From NCBI RefSeq assembly GCF_947305105.1, contig NZ_CAMZCS010000009.1, positions 1 through 64,000 of the forward strand: a stretch of 64,000 nucleotides of DNA, given 5' to 3'. A program made the position numbers and the translations under genes. Below, one piece after another: positions 42,901 to 51,083 of the stretch (position 1 is its first letter; each line of letters opens with the position of its first letter). The notes below the pieces were generated by a model. It was not told the origin of the DNA, searched no databases, and saw only the letters and a program-made list of their open reading frames with translations. This DNA comes from an uncultured Fibrobacter sp. (GTDB lineage Bacteria; Fibrobacterota; Fibrobacteria; Fibrobacterales; Fibrobacteraceae).

Positions 42901-43810
42901 CTCCGATATGGACTTCCTGAGCCTAACAGTCCACAACAACGAACGCGAGGCATACGACAGTCTTTCCCTCAGGCTTTACATGACTGCCAAGCCCGATGAA
43001 ATTGAAAAATGCCAAATACACACTTTTTACGATTTGTGTACAGTCACTGACCAAGCAGGGTTCATGACGATATGTAACGACCAAAATGATTTATCAAGCA
43101 CCATGAAACACAACCACCCCATCCGCATAGAAAGCACCTACGACAAAAAGGCAGGTACATACACATACTATTTCCCAATTCCAATCAATTTCAACGAAAT
43201 GAGTCCAATGACAGTAAGAAGCATCGATATTTTCTTCTCTACTGCGATAACCACGGACAATTACGTCACCTGTGATGTTATGCTGACCAAAATTAAAAAG
43301 GAACTCTCGGCAACCACAGCTGATTGGTCCTGGATGGCTCATTCCGCCAAGGACGGTGCCGAATATGCCGGTCTACCTTTCGAAAAGAAAAATTACAGCA
43401 TTGACTACATCCCCGTCAATCCCTACATTACGATTTTCCGCAATGACGAGTACATTTCGGGATTCGGGCCAGAAACTCCCGTTCTGGAAGGCTATTACAA
43501 GCCTGCCCTCCACGAACCACCACCGGAAAAAACCGACGACTACGGCACAAAGCCGCTATCAGTTCCTGCACAGAAGGGTTCTATCGCCCTCGTCACGAAC
43601 ACACTGCAAATTTACGCCCCCGGCAAAGGCACGAAATCCGTGCGCATCTTCGATATGCTCGGGAACACGCTTTACAAAACGCAATTTGAAAGCGAAAACA
43701 TGAGCATCCCGCAAGAAGAATTGCGCTCGTTACGCCGCACCGGTGCCCTGCACGTGCTTGTCACAACAGGCTCCACGAGGCTTGTCTCAAAGACAATCCG
43801 CATAAAATAG
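39950..43810 (+). CDS. GH9 endoglucanase, multidomain, secreted
   Basis: 1286 residues from the ATG at 39950 (GAAGGAG upstream; the GTG at 39932 overlaps that site). Signal peptide ending VSALAA. It hydrolyses beta-1,4-glucan. Order: Ig-like cellulase N-terminal domain (PIRVNQAGYLTSDTERQFY, about 88-190); GH9 catalytic domain with the Asp pair in WYDCGDHLK (about 268), GMNPWDISFVYGIG, HPHHR, and the acid Glu in RISETCLDV (about 746); two fibronectin III-like domains (about 775-960); a beta domain; and a C-terminal module VRIFDMLGNTLYKTQF...LVSKTIRIK resembling type IX (Por) secretion tails. A terminator follows. It fits plant cell wall breakdown. Confidence 0.93.
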   Translation: MKSMFKYAIFGTTAMGMAVSALAADTPYDLIRPVYPLSWNDTIIGTYDTTVTELHDILPKDATPASYKANAFIPDTLDQAYLDALNTHISPIRVNQAGYLTSDTERQFYHVGKATEFEVVDEDGKSLSPAVKAEFITTNTATASDWTIIAGTSVTEYIKYRYQIDFTGPSGTIRIGHIPQGVPTDKRLRIKVGQEFSSTFIVSDDVYTMVRDAVLKFYGIQRSGNSESWFHGPSHTLDGGGPVVTEAEDVRGPFDKSQAGTLEGGWYDCGDHLKESQTQMYAFMVAAVMAATNADKDNDHYAYNQGEIANTDGIPDMLREAKHGADFVLRSFKRAKGVIDDMALSVGNIASDHNWWEIPEIQDLLPTDSSSAGANRGGPAARTVRLGEIGSNIGGETAAGLALVGKLYAPYDKDFADSCLMVAEKMYDFAKALAQGKSEYDGGKTFKNNKFAAGWNSPAYTGTIDFFEDMALASVALLYATGKKQYADDALRAKDLHKDQAFMDSCAGCFDGGWFMSKDRGLLKRINTGWAGAHTYALYALYKLILSDKAKATKEFGLTEAEWLSAIEDCVIDMIANLGYVSEEGTETITLPQGDIGWTSNSIRYAPPWYTMHNASIWIVNRGHVGNIFDVLAYADVAADLEKNNIKLPTLGTPNWKAGETRQLGINQLNYMLGMNPWDISFVYGIGDKNDAHPHHRASNPEGRTGPAPKYKYRPPVGGVFGGKEPNDVNSMVPSSLSWEDYRISETCLDVSATLMSSTAIVAKSFNRTAAPSGIKVNVSYVGKDSAIVHVASDRNSNITLTYSTQQDLSSAKTVTTKGKKETIVLNQLTADKTYYFNVTLTNILDDSSTTTKWKDDKKTPFSFKTLKEITPVDITNLEVSLSGDSADITWRTSIQLNSKVYWSQSSTKPKDMENTGDGNADLVDRPVINHHVRLHNLKALTTYNYCVESDGTPLCTDTSGAQLQFTTPASKRNIEVTAYQYDYSDMDFLSLTVHNNEREAYDSLSLRLYMTAKPDEIEKCQIHTFYDLCTVTDQAGFMTICNDQNDLSSTMKHNHPIRIESTYDKKAGTYTYYFPIPINFNEMSPMTVRSIDIFFSTAITTDNYVTCDVMLTKIKKELSATTADWSWMAHSAKDGAEYAGLPFEKKNYSIDYIPVNPYITIFRNDEYISGFGPETPVLEGYYKPALHEPPPEKTDDYGTKPLSVPAQKGSIALVTNTLQIYAPGKGTKSVRIFDMLGNTLYKTQFESENMSIPQEELRSLRRTGALHVLVTTGSTRLVSKTIRIK

Positions 43811-43836
43811 CCAGCCATAAACATTCATACAAGGAT

Positions 43837-43866
43837 GGCTCCCGCAAAAACGGGAGCCTTTTTTGT
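43837..43866 (+). terminator. Terminator of the GH9 gene
   Basis: GGCTCCCG-CAAAAA-CGGGAGCC followed by TTTTTT. Confidence 0.93.
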
Positions 43867-43872
43867 TAGCAT

Positions 43873-43907
43873 ATAAAAAGCCCGGCAGGTTCAACCTGCC
43901 GGACTTA
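43873..43907 (-). terminator. Terminator of the PAS-protein unit
   Basis: Minus strand GTCCGGCAGG-TTGAA-CCTGCCGGGC followed by TTTTTA. Confidence 0.9.
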
Positions 43908-43955
43908 GGAGATATGATGAAGTACTAAAATGAATTGGGCATTTAGTAAACGCCG

Positions 43956-44480
43956 CTACATTTGCGCAGCGACTGCGGATATATGAAATGCTTCGGGATA
44001 AGCCTTGGCGGTACAACTGCCGCAAAGCATGCGCATACGAGTCTCGGCAAGGGTCGACACGCGAATCTGTTCGCCACAGTGAGCGCACTTGGCCAAGAAC
44101 ACCACCGAGGAAGTATTCACCTCGTTCTGTTCCACAACCTGCACAACTTCCTTATCGCCCAGGCGACGAATCGTGTTACGGAAAATCATCCTGCCTTCGG
44201 CATCCTGGACAATTTCGCGAACGATGCTGCACTTGAAGCTGCGGCCCTTACGGTTACGCATGCGGGACACAAAATGGTGTTGTGCCGTGCTGTTGCAATT
44301 ACGGAATTCGTCCCAATCCTTTTCGTAGCGGTACAAGTCCGTGACGTAATGCCACATCACTTCGTCTTCGCTCTTGAAGCCGAACATGCGGCAGAAACGC
44401 TTGTTCCCGCTGATCAGGCGGCCATGTTCGTTAACTTCGAAACAGGCCGTTTCCAATGAATTTAGATCCATGCCCATCAT
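43956..44480 (-). CDS. Small PAS-domain protein with a C-terminal zinc ribbon
   Basis: 174 residues. Residues about 5-115 form a PAS-like domain (FEVNEHGRLISGNKRFCRMF, then FRNTIRRLGD). The end has CAHCGEQ and MLCGSCTAKAYPE, two CxxC knuckles 25-30 residues apart, likely binding zinc. There is no output domain, so it may signal through protein contact. Its start overlaps the stop of the LamG lipoprotein, with AAAGGAGGA inside that gene; the three genes from 46745 to 43956 form one unit. Confidence 0.8.
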   Translation of the reverse strand: MMGMDLNSLETACFEVNEHGRLISGNKRFCRMFGFKSEDEVMWHYVTDLYRYEKDWDEFRNCNSTAQHHFVSRMRNRKGRSFKCSIVREIVQDAEGRMIFRNTIRRLGDKEVVQVVEQNEVNTSSVVFLAKCAHCGEQIRVSTLAETRMRMLCGSCTAKAYPEAFHISAVAAQM

Positions 44481-45913
44481 AGTGCTCCTCCTTTAAGATA
44501 GTAGCGATAGAGAACGTCTGCACCATTAATCACAGTCTTGCTCAATCGCACATCATCCAATTGAATATTCAGTTTTTCCTTACCGAAGATAATAGGTTCG
44601 GTAGAAGGATTAATTTTCTTGACCGACGTCTTCGCAGTATCGACCAGCTGGCCATCCACGTACATCGAAAGTGTAGAACCGTTCCAAACTACGGCGACAT
44701 ACATCCACTTGTCCGTTTCGACAACGTCCGAGAAGACGGCATTTTCGCAGCCCAGGGAATCTTCTTCGGAACCGGCCGCAATGAAGAATGCCAGTTTCGG
44801 CTTCTTCACGCCGCATTCGCCCCTGACAAGCGACAAACTGAACACATCCTGGTCGCCGCTGGAGCCGAACCCGAGCTTACCCACAATGTTCCTGCGGTAA
44901 ACGGAATCCGACGGCAGCTTCGCCACGTCAATCCAAGCTTCAAGCGTCATTTCGGTAGCGTCATCCAAGGCATTGCGGTCGTTTTCGACCACGCCATACT
45001 GATTCGCTCCCTTGAGTACAATCGCATTGCGGGACACGCCTTCCGTGAGTTCGGGGTCCCCATAGAAAATCACGCCTTCGGTACGCCCACGGGCATCGCT
45101 CGAAACCTTCGTACCGGCAAACCCTTCGGTAAGGTAATCCAGCGGCCACAAGCAAAGCGTCCCATACTCCGGAGAGAGCGGCAAGAGCATATTCTTCGAC
45201 TTTTCGGAGTTCACAAGACGAACATCGGCATCCTCGGAGTCTTCAGAAGAATCAGCCACGGCATTGGCGGAATCGGGAGCCGCCTTCGCCATGACAGCGT
45301 CGATCATATCCACCGGATAAGGACCGTTAAAATCGGCCTTTCCATCTTCGAACGTACCCACGTAGAACACATCGACAAAGCGAACCGGATCCGGGGACTT
45401 CGCAAGCACCGGATAAGTGCCTTCCGGAACGCCCTTAAAGCTGAACTTGCCCTTGTCCGAGGTCTTGGCTTCCCACGGGCTGCCAGGAATATAAACTACC
45501 ACATCCGAAGCCAACGTATCTTCACGGAGGTTGACCTTGCCCGAGACATCGGTCGAAGCGACCATGCGAGCCTTCACTTCCATGCTCTGGCCATAATAAT
45601 TGACCCTCTTGTACATGGCCGATTTGCCCTTAGTGGCAGAAAGGCCATAGGAGCCCTGGCGCACCAAGGAGAATTCGAACTTACCATCGGCATCCGTCGT
45701 ATCGACAAGATCGGAGATGTTCGCCTTAGTATGGCGAGCAAATACGCGAACATTAGCCTGCGGTTCACCCTTCTCGTTCACGAGGATACCAGCCAGTGCA
45801 TTCGTCTCCTCCCCGAATCCACCGGCCGTATCCTCAGGAGTACAAGCCGCAAAGAAGGCAATCGCCGCAACAACGCCCCAGCTCACCAGCATGCAAAGGT
45901 TCTTCTTACTCAT
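44477..45913 (-). CDS. Lipoprotein with carboxypeptidase-regulatory-like and LamG domains
   Basis: 478 residues from the ATG at 45913 (MSKKNLCMLV). Signal peptide ending AIAFFAAC. Two beta-sandwich repeats of carboxypeptidase-regulatory type follow (ALAGILVNEKGEPQANVRVF; TDVSGKVNLREDTLASDVVV), then an Asp/Ser spacer, and a C-terminal LamG/concanavalin-like domain (about 275-475) with DATEMTLEAWIDV, WMYVAVVWNGSTLSMYVDG and LNIQLDDVRLS. It probably binds carbohydrate or protein at the surface. The start lies within the end of the regulator gene upstream (overlap 8 bases). Confidence 0.83.
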   Translation of the reverse strand: MSKKNLCMLVSWGVVAAIAFFAACTPEDTAGGFGEETNALAGILVNEKGEPQANVRVFARHTKANISDLVDTTDADGKFEFSLVRQGSYGLSATKGKSAMYKRVNYYGQSMEVKARMVASTDVSGKVNLREDTLASDVVVYIPGSPWEAKTSDKGKFSFKGVPEGTYPVLAKSPDPVRFVDVFYVGTFEDGKADFNGPYPVDMIDAVMAKAAPDSANAVADSSEDSEDADVRLVNSEKSKNMLLPLSPEYGTLCLWPLDYLTEGFAGTKVSSDARGRTEGVIFYGDPELTEGVSRNAIVLKGANQYGVVENDRNALDDATEMTLEAWIDVAKLPSDSVYRRNIVGKLGFGSSGDQDVFSLSLVRGECGVKKPKLAFFIAAGSEEDSLGCENAVFSDVVETDKWMYVAVVWNGSTLSMYVDGQLVDTAKTSVKKINPSTEPIIFGKEKLNIQLDDVRLSKTVINGADVLYRYYLKGGAL

Positions 45914-46745
45914 GGTCCCCTCCGTCAATAAAATCTTTGGTCAGGGGGAAGAGTTGAACATTCATGCGGTAGACACGTTCGGCACCCGAATCGTCCATGA
46001 CGATGGCGCCAATGCGGCGGCGGAAATCGGCGATTTCCTTCACAATCTTGTGGAACGCCACCTCGGAAACACCGAGGGTCATTCCAGAGAAATCTCTTTC
46101 GTCCACGGGGACTTCGTCAATGGCCTTGACAGCGAGGCTGCCCATCTGGCGGTGCATATCGCGAACGGCAAGCGCGGTGACATCGATATCGCCCGTCGTC
46201 ACGGACTTGCTGGCCTGCACATATTCACCATTTTCATTCTTCTTGAGGAGGCCGAGTTCGGTCAACATGGCCAAAGCCTTCTTGACCTCGGCAGTGCTGA
46301 CGCCGAACTTGATTTGTTCGGCCATCTTGGCCGGGGTAGCCCCCTTCATTTTCGGAGCGAGTTCACGAAGAACCGGATTGTGCCAAGTTTCAAAATAATC
46401 GTACTGATCGGCACCGACAAGGCTCACGGAATTTTCTTCGGCAATAGAGCGCATCTGCTTATAGGCCGCTTTTTTCGTCGCGGAATCCTTGCTCTGGTTG
46501 AACGTCACCAAAAGGCGGAAATACTGCAGATCTACACCAACCAAACCCATCGCAGCAGCAACACGTTCAACACCGACATCGCTCAAATTCGCTTTGCCAT
46601 CGCACACAAGTTTCAAAAATACAGGGGAAGAATAACCGGCAGCTTTAGCAAAATCACGCCAAGTATACCCGGAACGGTCCTTGCGTTCCGAATAGAAGTC
46701 GCGTACATAAATGCGAAAATTATTGTATTCCATCACGGGTTTCAT
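45906..46745 (-). CDS. TIGR02147-family protein (Fibrobacter paralogous, HTH-like; DUF4423)
   Basis: 279 residues from the ATG at 46745 (AAGGA just upstream). The N-terminus NFRIYVRDFYSERKDRSGYT, then WRDFAKAAGYSSPVFLKLVC, is the hallmark of this Fibrobacter paralogous family, with an HTH-like part; the C-terminal half (DUF4423) has AVRDMHRQMGSLAVKAID and FRRRIGAIVMDD. Family members are taken to be regulators and often precede a lipoprotein gene, as here. That it controls its own unit is inference. Confidence 0.85.
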   Translation of the reverse strand: MKPVMEYNNFRIYVRDFYSERKDRSGYTWRDFAKAAGYSSPVFLKLVCDGKANLSDVGVERVAAAMGLVGVDLQYFRLLVTFNQSKDSATKKAAYKQMRSIAEENSVSLVGADQYDYFETWHNPVLRELAPKMKGATPAKMAEQIKFGVSTAEVKKALAMLTELGLLKKNENGEYVQASKSVTTGDIDVTALAVRDMHRQMGSLAVKAIDEVPVDERDFSGMTLGVSEVAFHKIVKEIADFRRRIGAIVMDDSGAERVYRMNVQLFPLTKDFIDGGDHE

Positions 46746-46939
46746 AGTCCTTAATTTATATTCATCTTTTTCAAAAAGCAATAGGTTCATGATACAAAAA
46801 TCAAAATTTTTTAACATAAGGCGTATTTTTGCCGATTTTTTATCAAAAACCGCAAAAAAGTTATGATACAAGATTCAAAAAAACAGTGATTTAGCGCACA
46901 AACTGGAATATTCCGTTTGGTAACGGCAAATGGAGGCAT

Positions 46940-46981
46940 AAAAAAAAGGACCCCGGGCGAAAAACCCGAAAAGTCCCTTTT
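46940..46981 (-). terminator. Terminator of the GH5 gene
   Basis: Minus strand GGGACTTTTCGGG...CCCGGGGTCC with an inner mismatch, followed by eight T. Confidence 0.8.
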
Positions 46982-47006
46982 TTGAGGAAAAAAGCGAAAA
47001 ATCGCC

Positions 47007-48620
47007 CTAAATGTCCTTGATAACCATGATTCCGCTGCGTTCAATCTTAGGATACTGACGCATCCCTTCCCCGCCATGGCCATGGTCAAGCACCTCGAGG
47101 AGTTCGCCGGTCGCAGAATACAAATGGAGTTCCCAAGGGCCGTTCGGGGCATTGAAGAACCCGGAATTCTTCTGGACGTTACGCTGGAACGTACGGTTCA
47201 GGCGGTCGGCCACGCTGCGGGCATGCACGAGCGAGATATCGGCCAGCGTCCACGAAATAGGTACGCCACCCATATCGTAAATGAGGAGGGCGTCCGTATC
47301 GGAATCTTCCTTCATCGTGAACTTCCAGCTAAAATTCTGCCAGCTCGTGCTCAAGTCAAGGATACGACCGTTCGCATAAGGGACGTAATTTTCGCAATCC
47401 TTCTTGATATTCACGTTCAATGTGCGCGGTTTGTCGGCCTTGGCACGCATGCTAAAGATGTAGGTAAGGCCTTTGCGCAAGGTGAGCCTCTGCTTGAACT
47501 GCAAGCTCCAAGTTTCCTTGCCGGCAGACTTCACGTCGAAGCGGACTTCGCCACCATGGACAACCACATCGGCCTTGCCACCCCAGAAATCGGTGGTCCA
47601 GCCGCTGAGGGGCGGATCTGCCGAGAAATCACCGTTCTCGATAAGGTTTGCACCCGTGCCCTGGGAGCCCGTCGTGTAGTTCTTGTTCTGGATAAACGCC
47701 GGGATAACGCTCGTATTCTGGATACCGAGCGGGCTATCGACCGCGACTTCCTTGCCCCACCCAATCAAGGTGTTGTAGGAACCGTGGGCCGTCATGTCCA
47801 TTTCGGGACTGTCGAAGTTACCCGGGCCCCAGCTCCAGGCGAGCCAGCCGATATTGAGGCGTTCGCATTCCGCCATGATGTGCCGGTACGGGATTTCCTT
47901 CACGTCGCCGGCGGCCACCGGGGCAAATTCACCCACGATAAGGGGCAGCTTGAGTTCCACGGACTTTTCGAGGACGCCCGTGACACGCCCTTCCACGGTC
48001 TCGTAGCCGCAGGAAACGTTATGCCTTTCGGAAGGCCACCACATGTGGATGGAGAACACGAGGTTATGTTCGGGGTCGGCCTGCAAAAGTTGGTGGCCCA
48101 TGCGGAAGATGTTCTTTTCGCTCTGGCCCCAGAAGTCGGCATCGATCATGATAGGCACGCGAATGCCTGCGGCACGCATCTTGATGACAATCGTGCTGTA
48201 CGCTTCAAAAAAGTCGTTCGGGTCTTGCTCGACATCGCTCGGCTCGTTACCGATATTGATGATGAGATATTCCTGGTGGTTGCTGATGACCTGGAGCGTC
48301 TCGTCGCGGAGCCAGAAGTCAAGAGCATCGGGCAGGCGGCGCCAGTTACCCGTCGTATCGTGGATTTCGGGAATAGGAATCATCCCATTTGCAATCGCAA
48401 GGCCGATGATGTTGTCCAAGTCGCTGATGCGGCCACGGGTGTTCCAGACAATACGGACGCAATTGGCTCCCGTCTTCGCAATTTCGGGAATCGTTTTGCC
48501 ATCCCGATCCGTCCAAATAAACATGTGGTTGATACCGCGCAAGACAACCTTCTCGTTGTCCTTGCTGTACAAAAAGCGGTCTTGTACAAAAAAGCCAGGT
48601 TTGGCAGGAGCCCTATTCAT
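47007..48620 (-). CDS. GH5 family beta-mannanase with CBM, no signal peptide
   Basis: 537 residues from the ATG at 48620 (AAGAGG nine bases upstream; another ATG 12 codons earlier is possible). Residues 1-310: GH5 domain with VLRGINHMFIW, NCVRIVWN, the acid/base in INIGNEPSD, SIHMWW, the nucleophile in LIVGEFAPV and GWLAWSWGPGN, close to GH5_8 mannanases. About 330-475: a beta-sandwich CBM (NLIENGDFSADPPLSGWTTD). The last 70 residues look like part of a secretion tail (LYSATGELLEVLD). No signal peptide is visible from either start, and a stop codon lies five codons before the longer one. Substrate is inferred from motifs. Confidence 0.85.
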   Translation of the reverse strand: MNRAPAKPGFFVQDRFLYSKDNEKVVLRGINHMFIWTDRDGKTIPEIAKTGANCVRIVWNTRGRISDLDNIIGLAIANGMIPIPEIHDTTGNWRRLPDALDFWLRDETLQVISNHQEYLIINIGNEPSDVEQDPNDFFEAYSTIVIKMRAAGIRVPIMIDADFWGQSEKNIFRMGHQLLQADPEHNLVFSIHMWWPSERHNVSCGYETVEGRVTGVLEKSVELKLPLIVGEFAPVAAGDVKEIPYRHIMAECERLNIGWLAWSWGPGNFDSPEMDMTAHGSYNTLIGWGKEVAVDSPLGIQNTSVIPAFIQNKNYTTGSQGTGANLIENGDFSADPPLSGWTTDFWGGKADVVVHGGEVRFDVKSAGKETWSLQFKQRLTLRKGLTYIFSMRAKADKPRTLNVNIKKDCENYVPYANGRILDLSTSWQNFSWKFTMKEDSDTDALLIYDMGGVPISWTLADISLVHARSVADRLNRTFQRNVQKNSGFFNAPNGPWELHLYSATGELLEVLDHGHGGEGMRQYPKIERSGIMVIKDI

Positions 48621-48765
48621 CTCTAAAAACCTCTTCAATGCCCCAGAGGGAAACATTTCATCGAAAAATTACTTCGTAAAAAATACAAAAAAAATCTAAT
48701 AAAAAGAAAGAAAAAAGCGAAGGAAAACGCAGCAATATTTTTTACAAAGTAGCGTGTGATAAAAA

Positions 48766-49653
48766 TCACATGCCGCTATGGGACAACGCTAGCGAACGGC
48801 CCTGCGCCACGGCAGAAGGCAAATTAGCTCCACCTAGACCATTATCACCCCGTTTCTCTGAATTCCTGCCGCCAATCACCAGAGAAGAAGCATCCACCTG
48901 GCGCTCAGGCAAGTGCTTCCAATAACGCACAGGCAGGCAACGCCTCAAAAGTTCCGGGTTCAGGCGTTCCTTGATAGCCATCGAATCGTAGTACGATTTC
49001 CACATCCGCGCGACACTATCGGCCCGCTCAATCCCCGCAATTGCTTCCGGGTCGGCGACCGACACCAACTGCGTCCGCGAATTTTCGTAGCAAATTCCGT
49101 AACGGCGCACCATATCGACAATGGCCCAGCGCCCGTTGGGGAAGCGCGAGCGGAAATGAGGCGCCAACAAGTCGACAACGTTGTACTTGGGCTCGACCGC
49201 GGCAATGTACATGCCGTCGGGAGCCTTGCAAAAACGCACCGCCCCGAGCATGAACCCCTGTTCGCGACGGACAGAACGGGCAATACAGAACAGCGGCAAC
49301 ATCTCCTCGCTCGTCGGGTTCCTGGCATAAGCGGGATCGTCCCCCGCAAAGAGCTTGCGCAGGTAAGCGAAAATCTTCATCTCGACGCCCGACTCCTCCG
49401 ACCGGAAGGCCGCATCCAACACAGCAAACACATCCTCGCCTGCCAAGTTCAATATAGCCCGGCGGAGCCTCCGGGCAGATTCCTCGTCTGATTCGACCCG
49501 GAACGGCTGCAAAAACAAATCCGTCGGCACCGATTGGGCAGCCCCGTAAGGCCGGACCGGGACAATATCGCCCACGTCGAGATGCTGGCGGTAAATCTCG
49601 AAAACGACACTCAGGAATCCGTCAAAAGTAGAATCATAATGAATAACTAGCAT
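48766..49653 (-). CDS. TIGR03915-type DNA-metabolism protein (DUF4130)
   Basis: 295 residues, beginning LVIHYDSTFDGFLSVVFEIY as in this family, with ARSVRREQGFMLGAVRF and the C-terminal GRWAIVDMVRRYGICYE. Family members are always found beside the radical SAM partner present here (49666-50928), and in other bacteria the pair is fused or linked to uracil-DNA glycosylase. The last 40 residues (ASSLVIGGRNSEKRG...) are Gly/Ser-rich and look like a non-conserved tail. Confidence 0.85.
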   Translation of the reverse strand: MLVIHYDSTFDGFLSVVFEIYRQHLDVGDIVPVRPYGAAQSVPTDLFLQPFRVESDEESARRLRRAILNLAGEDVFAVLDAAFRSEESGVEMKIFAYLRKLFAGDDPAYARNPTSEEMLPLFCIARSVRREQGFMLGAVRFCKAPDGMYIAAVEPKYNVVDLLAPHFRSRFPNGRWAIVDMVRRYGICYENSRTQLVSVADPEAIAGIERADSVARMWKSYYDSMAIKERLNPELLRRCLPVRYWKHLPERQVDASSLVIGGRNSEKRGDNGLGGANLPSAVAQGRSLALSHSGM

Positions 49654-49665
49654 GGCCTTCCCCGC

Positions 49666-50928
49666 CTATCGCGAAAGCGCTCCCGGCAAAGCGGGAACAT
49701 AGTTGTCGAACAGGCCCAGTTGTTCGGGCCTTTTTTTGGCCACAAGGAACGGGCGCACCATCTCGGGATAAAGCCTGCGGAGGCTCGCCGGAGTATCGGG
49801 ATGGTAAATAAAGTACTTGGCCCGTTTCAGCACCACCCCCATCTTTTTCAGGGTTTCAAGACGGACGCGAGTAAAGCGCCGCCCGCTCACAATGAGCCTT
49901 GCCGACTTGACCCCGATTCCCGGAACGCGGAGGATAGACTCGTAATCTGCCGTCTGCAAGTCGACCGGGAAAAATTCAGGATGGCGGAGCGCCCACATGG
50001 CCTTGGGATCCAAATCCACATCCAAATTGGGATTGGATTCGTCTAAGATTTCGTCGTGCCGGAAGTTGTAGAAACGCATGAGCCAGTCCGCCTGATAAAG
50101 GCGATGTTCGCGCAGCAGAGGCGGCTTGCTCGAAATTGCGGGCAGGCGCTTGTCCGCATTAATAGGGACATAGCCCGAAAAATACACGCGTTTCATCTGC
50201 TGTTGCTGATAGAACCCCGCGGAAAGCCTCAAAATCTGCAAGTCCGTCTCCCCCGACGCACCGACAATCATCTGCGTGCTCTGCCCCGCCGGCAAGAACT
50301 TGGGGGAATGCCGGGCATGGTCGGAATCGTAGCCGATCTTGCGCTCGGCAAGGAAGTTCATGGGGCGGTAAATGGACTCGTAGTTCTTTTCGGGGGCCAG
50401 GTACTGCAAGGCGGAATCCGAGGGAATCTCGATGTTGACACTGCTGCGGTCGGCATAAAGCCCCGCCTCGAAAAGCAGGCGTGCGCTGGCCCCGGGAATC
50501 GCCTTCAAGTGGATGTAACCGCCAAAATGGTGGACCGTCCGCAATTCCTTTGCCACGCGGACAAGCAATTCCATCGTGTTGTCCGGCGAACCGACAACCG
50601 CCGAACTCAGGAAAAGCCCCTCGATGTAGTTGCGCCGATAAAATTCCATCGTCAAATCAATCAGTTCCTTGGGAGTAAACGTCGCCCGAGGAATATCGTT
50701 GCTGCGCCGATTCACACAGTAGGCGCAGTCGTACTTGCAAGCGTTGCTGAACAAGACCTTCAAAAGGGAAATGCAGCGCCCGTCGGCGGCCCAAGTGTGG
50801 CAAATACCCGCATCGCAGCCACTGCCGAAGCCCCCCTTCGGGGCGCAGCGCGACGACCCGCTCGACGAACACGACACATCGTACTTGGCCGCATCGCCCA
50901 AAATATTCAACTTTTCACGCAAATCCAT
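49666..50928 (-). CDS. TIGR03916-type putative DNA modification/repair radical SAM protein
   Basis: 420 residues. N-terminal Cys-rich leader SCSSSGSSRCAPKGGFGSGC, then the cluster motif CKYDCAYCVNRRSND (CX3CX2C), with the HFGGYIHLKAIPG segment. The C-terminal part has a helix-hairpin-helix (ILRVPGIGVKSARLIVSGRR), a DNA-binding element. The stop lies 12 bases before its partner gene. Likely a DNA lesion or base modification enzyme; substrate unknown. Confidence 0.88.
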   Translation of the reverse strand: MDLREKLNILGDAAKYDVSCSSSGSSRCAPKGGFGSGCDAGICHTWAADGRCISLLKVLFSNACKYDCAYCVNRRSNDIPRATFTPKELIDLTMEFYRRNYIEGLFLSSAVVGSPDNTMELLVRVAKELRTVHHFGGYIHLKAIPGASARLLFEAGLYADRSSVNIEIPSDSALQYLAPEKNYESIYRPMNFLAERKIGYDSDHARHSPKFLPAGQSTQMIVGASGETDLQILRLSAGFYQQQQMKRVYFSGYVPINADKRLPAISSKPPLLREHRLYQADWLMRFYNFRHDEILDESNPNLDVDLDPKAMWALRHPEFFPVDLQTADYESILRVPGIGVKSARLIVSGRRFTRVRLETLKKMGVVLKRAKYFIYHPDTPASLRRLYPEMVRPFLVAKKRPEQLGLFDNYVPALPGALSR

Positions 50929-51030
50929 GATTTTAGCCTATTACACGCAAAATACTACACAACAAAGCATTTGCTTGTTTGTTCACCATTAATTTAACAA
51001 ATACTGCTCAAAAATGCAATAGATTTTCAC

Positions 51031-51060
51031 AAAAAAAGGCTCGCCGTCGCCGGCGGGCCC
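51031..51060 (-). terminator. Terminator of the esterase gene
   Basis: Minus strand GGCCCGCCG...CGGCGAGCC followed by seven T. Confidence 0.85.
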
Positions 51061-51083
51061 TGGGGGTTGGTTATGGAGACTTT

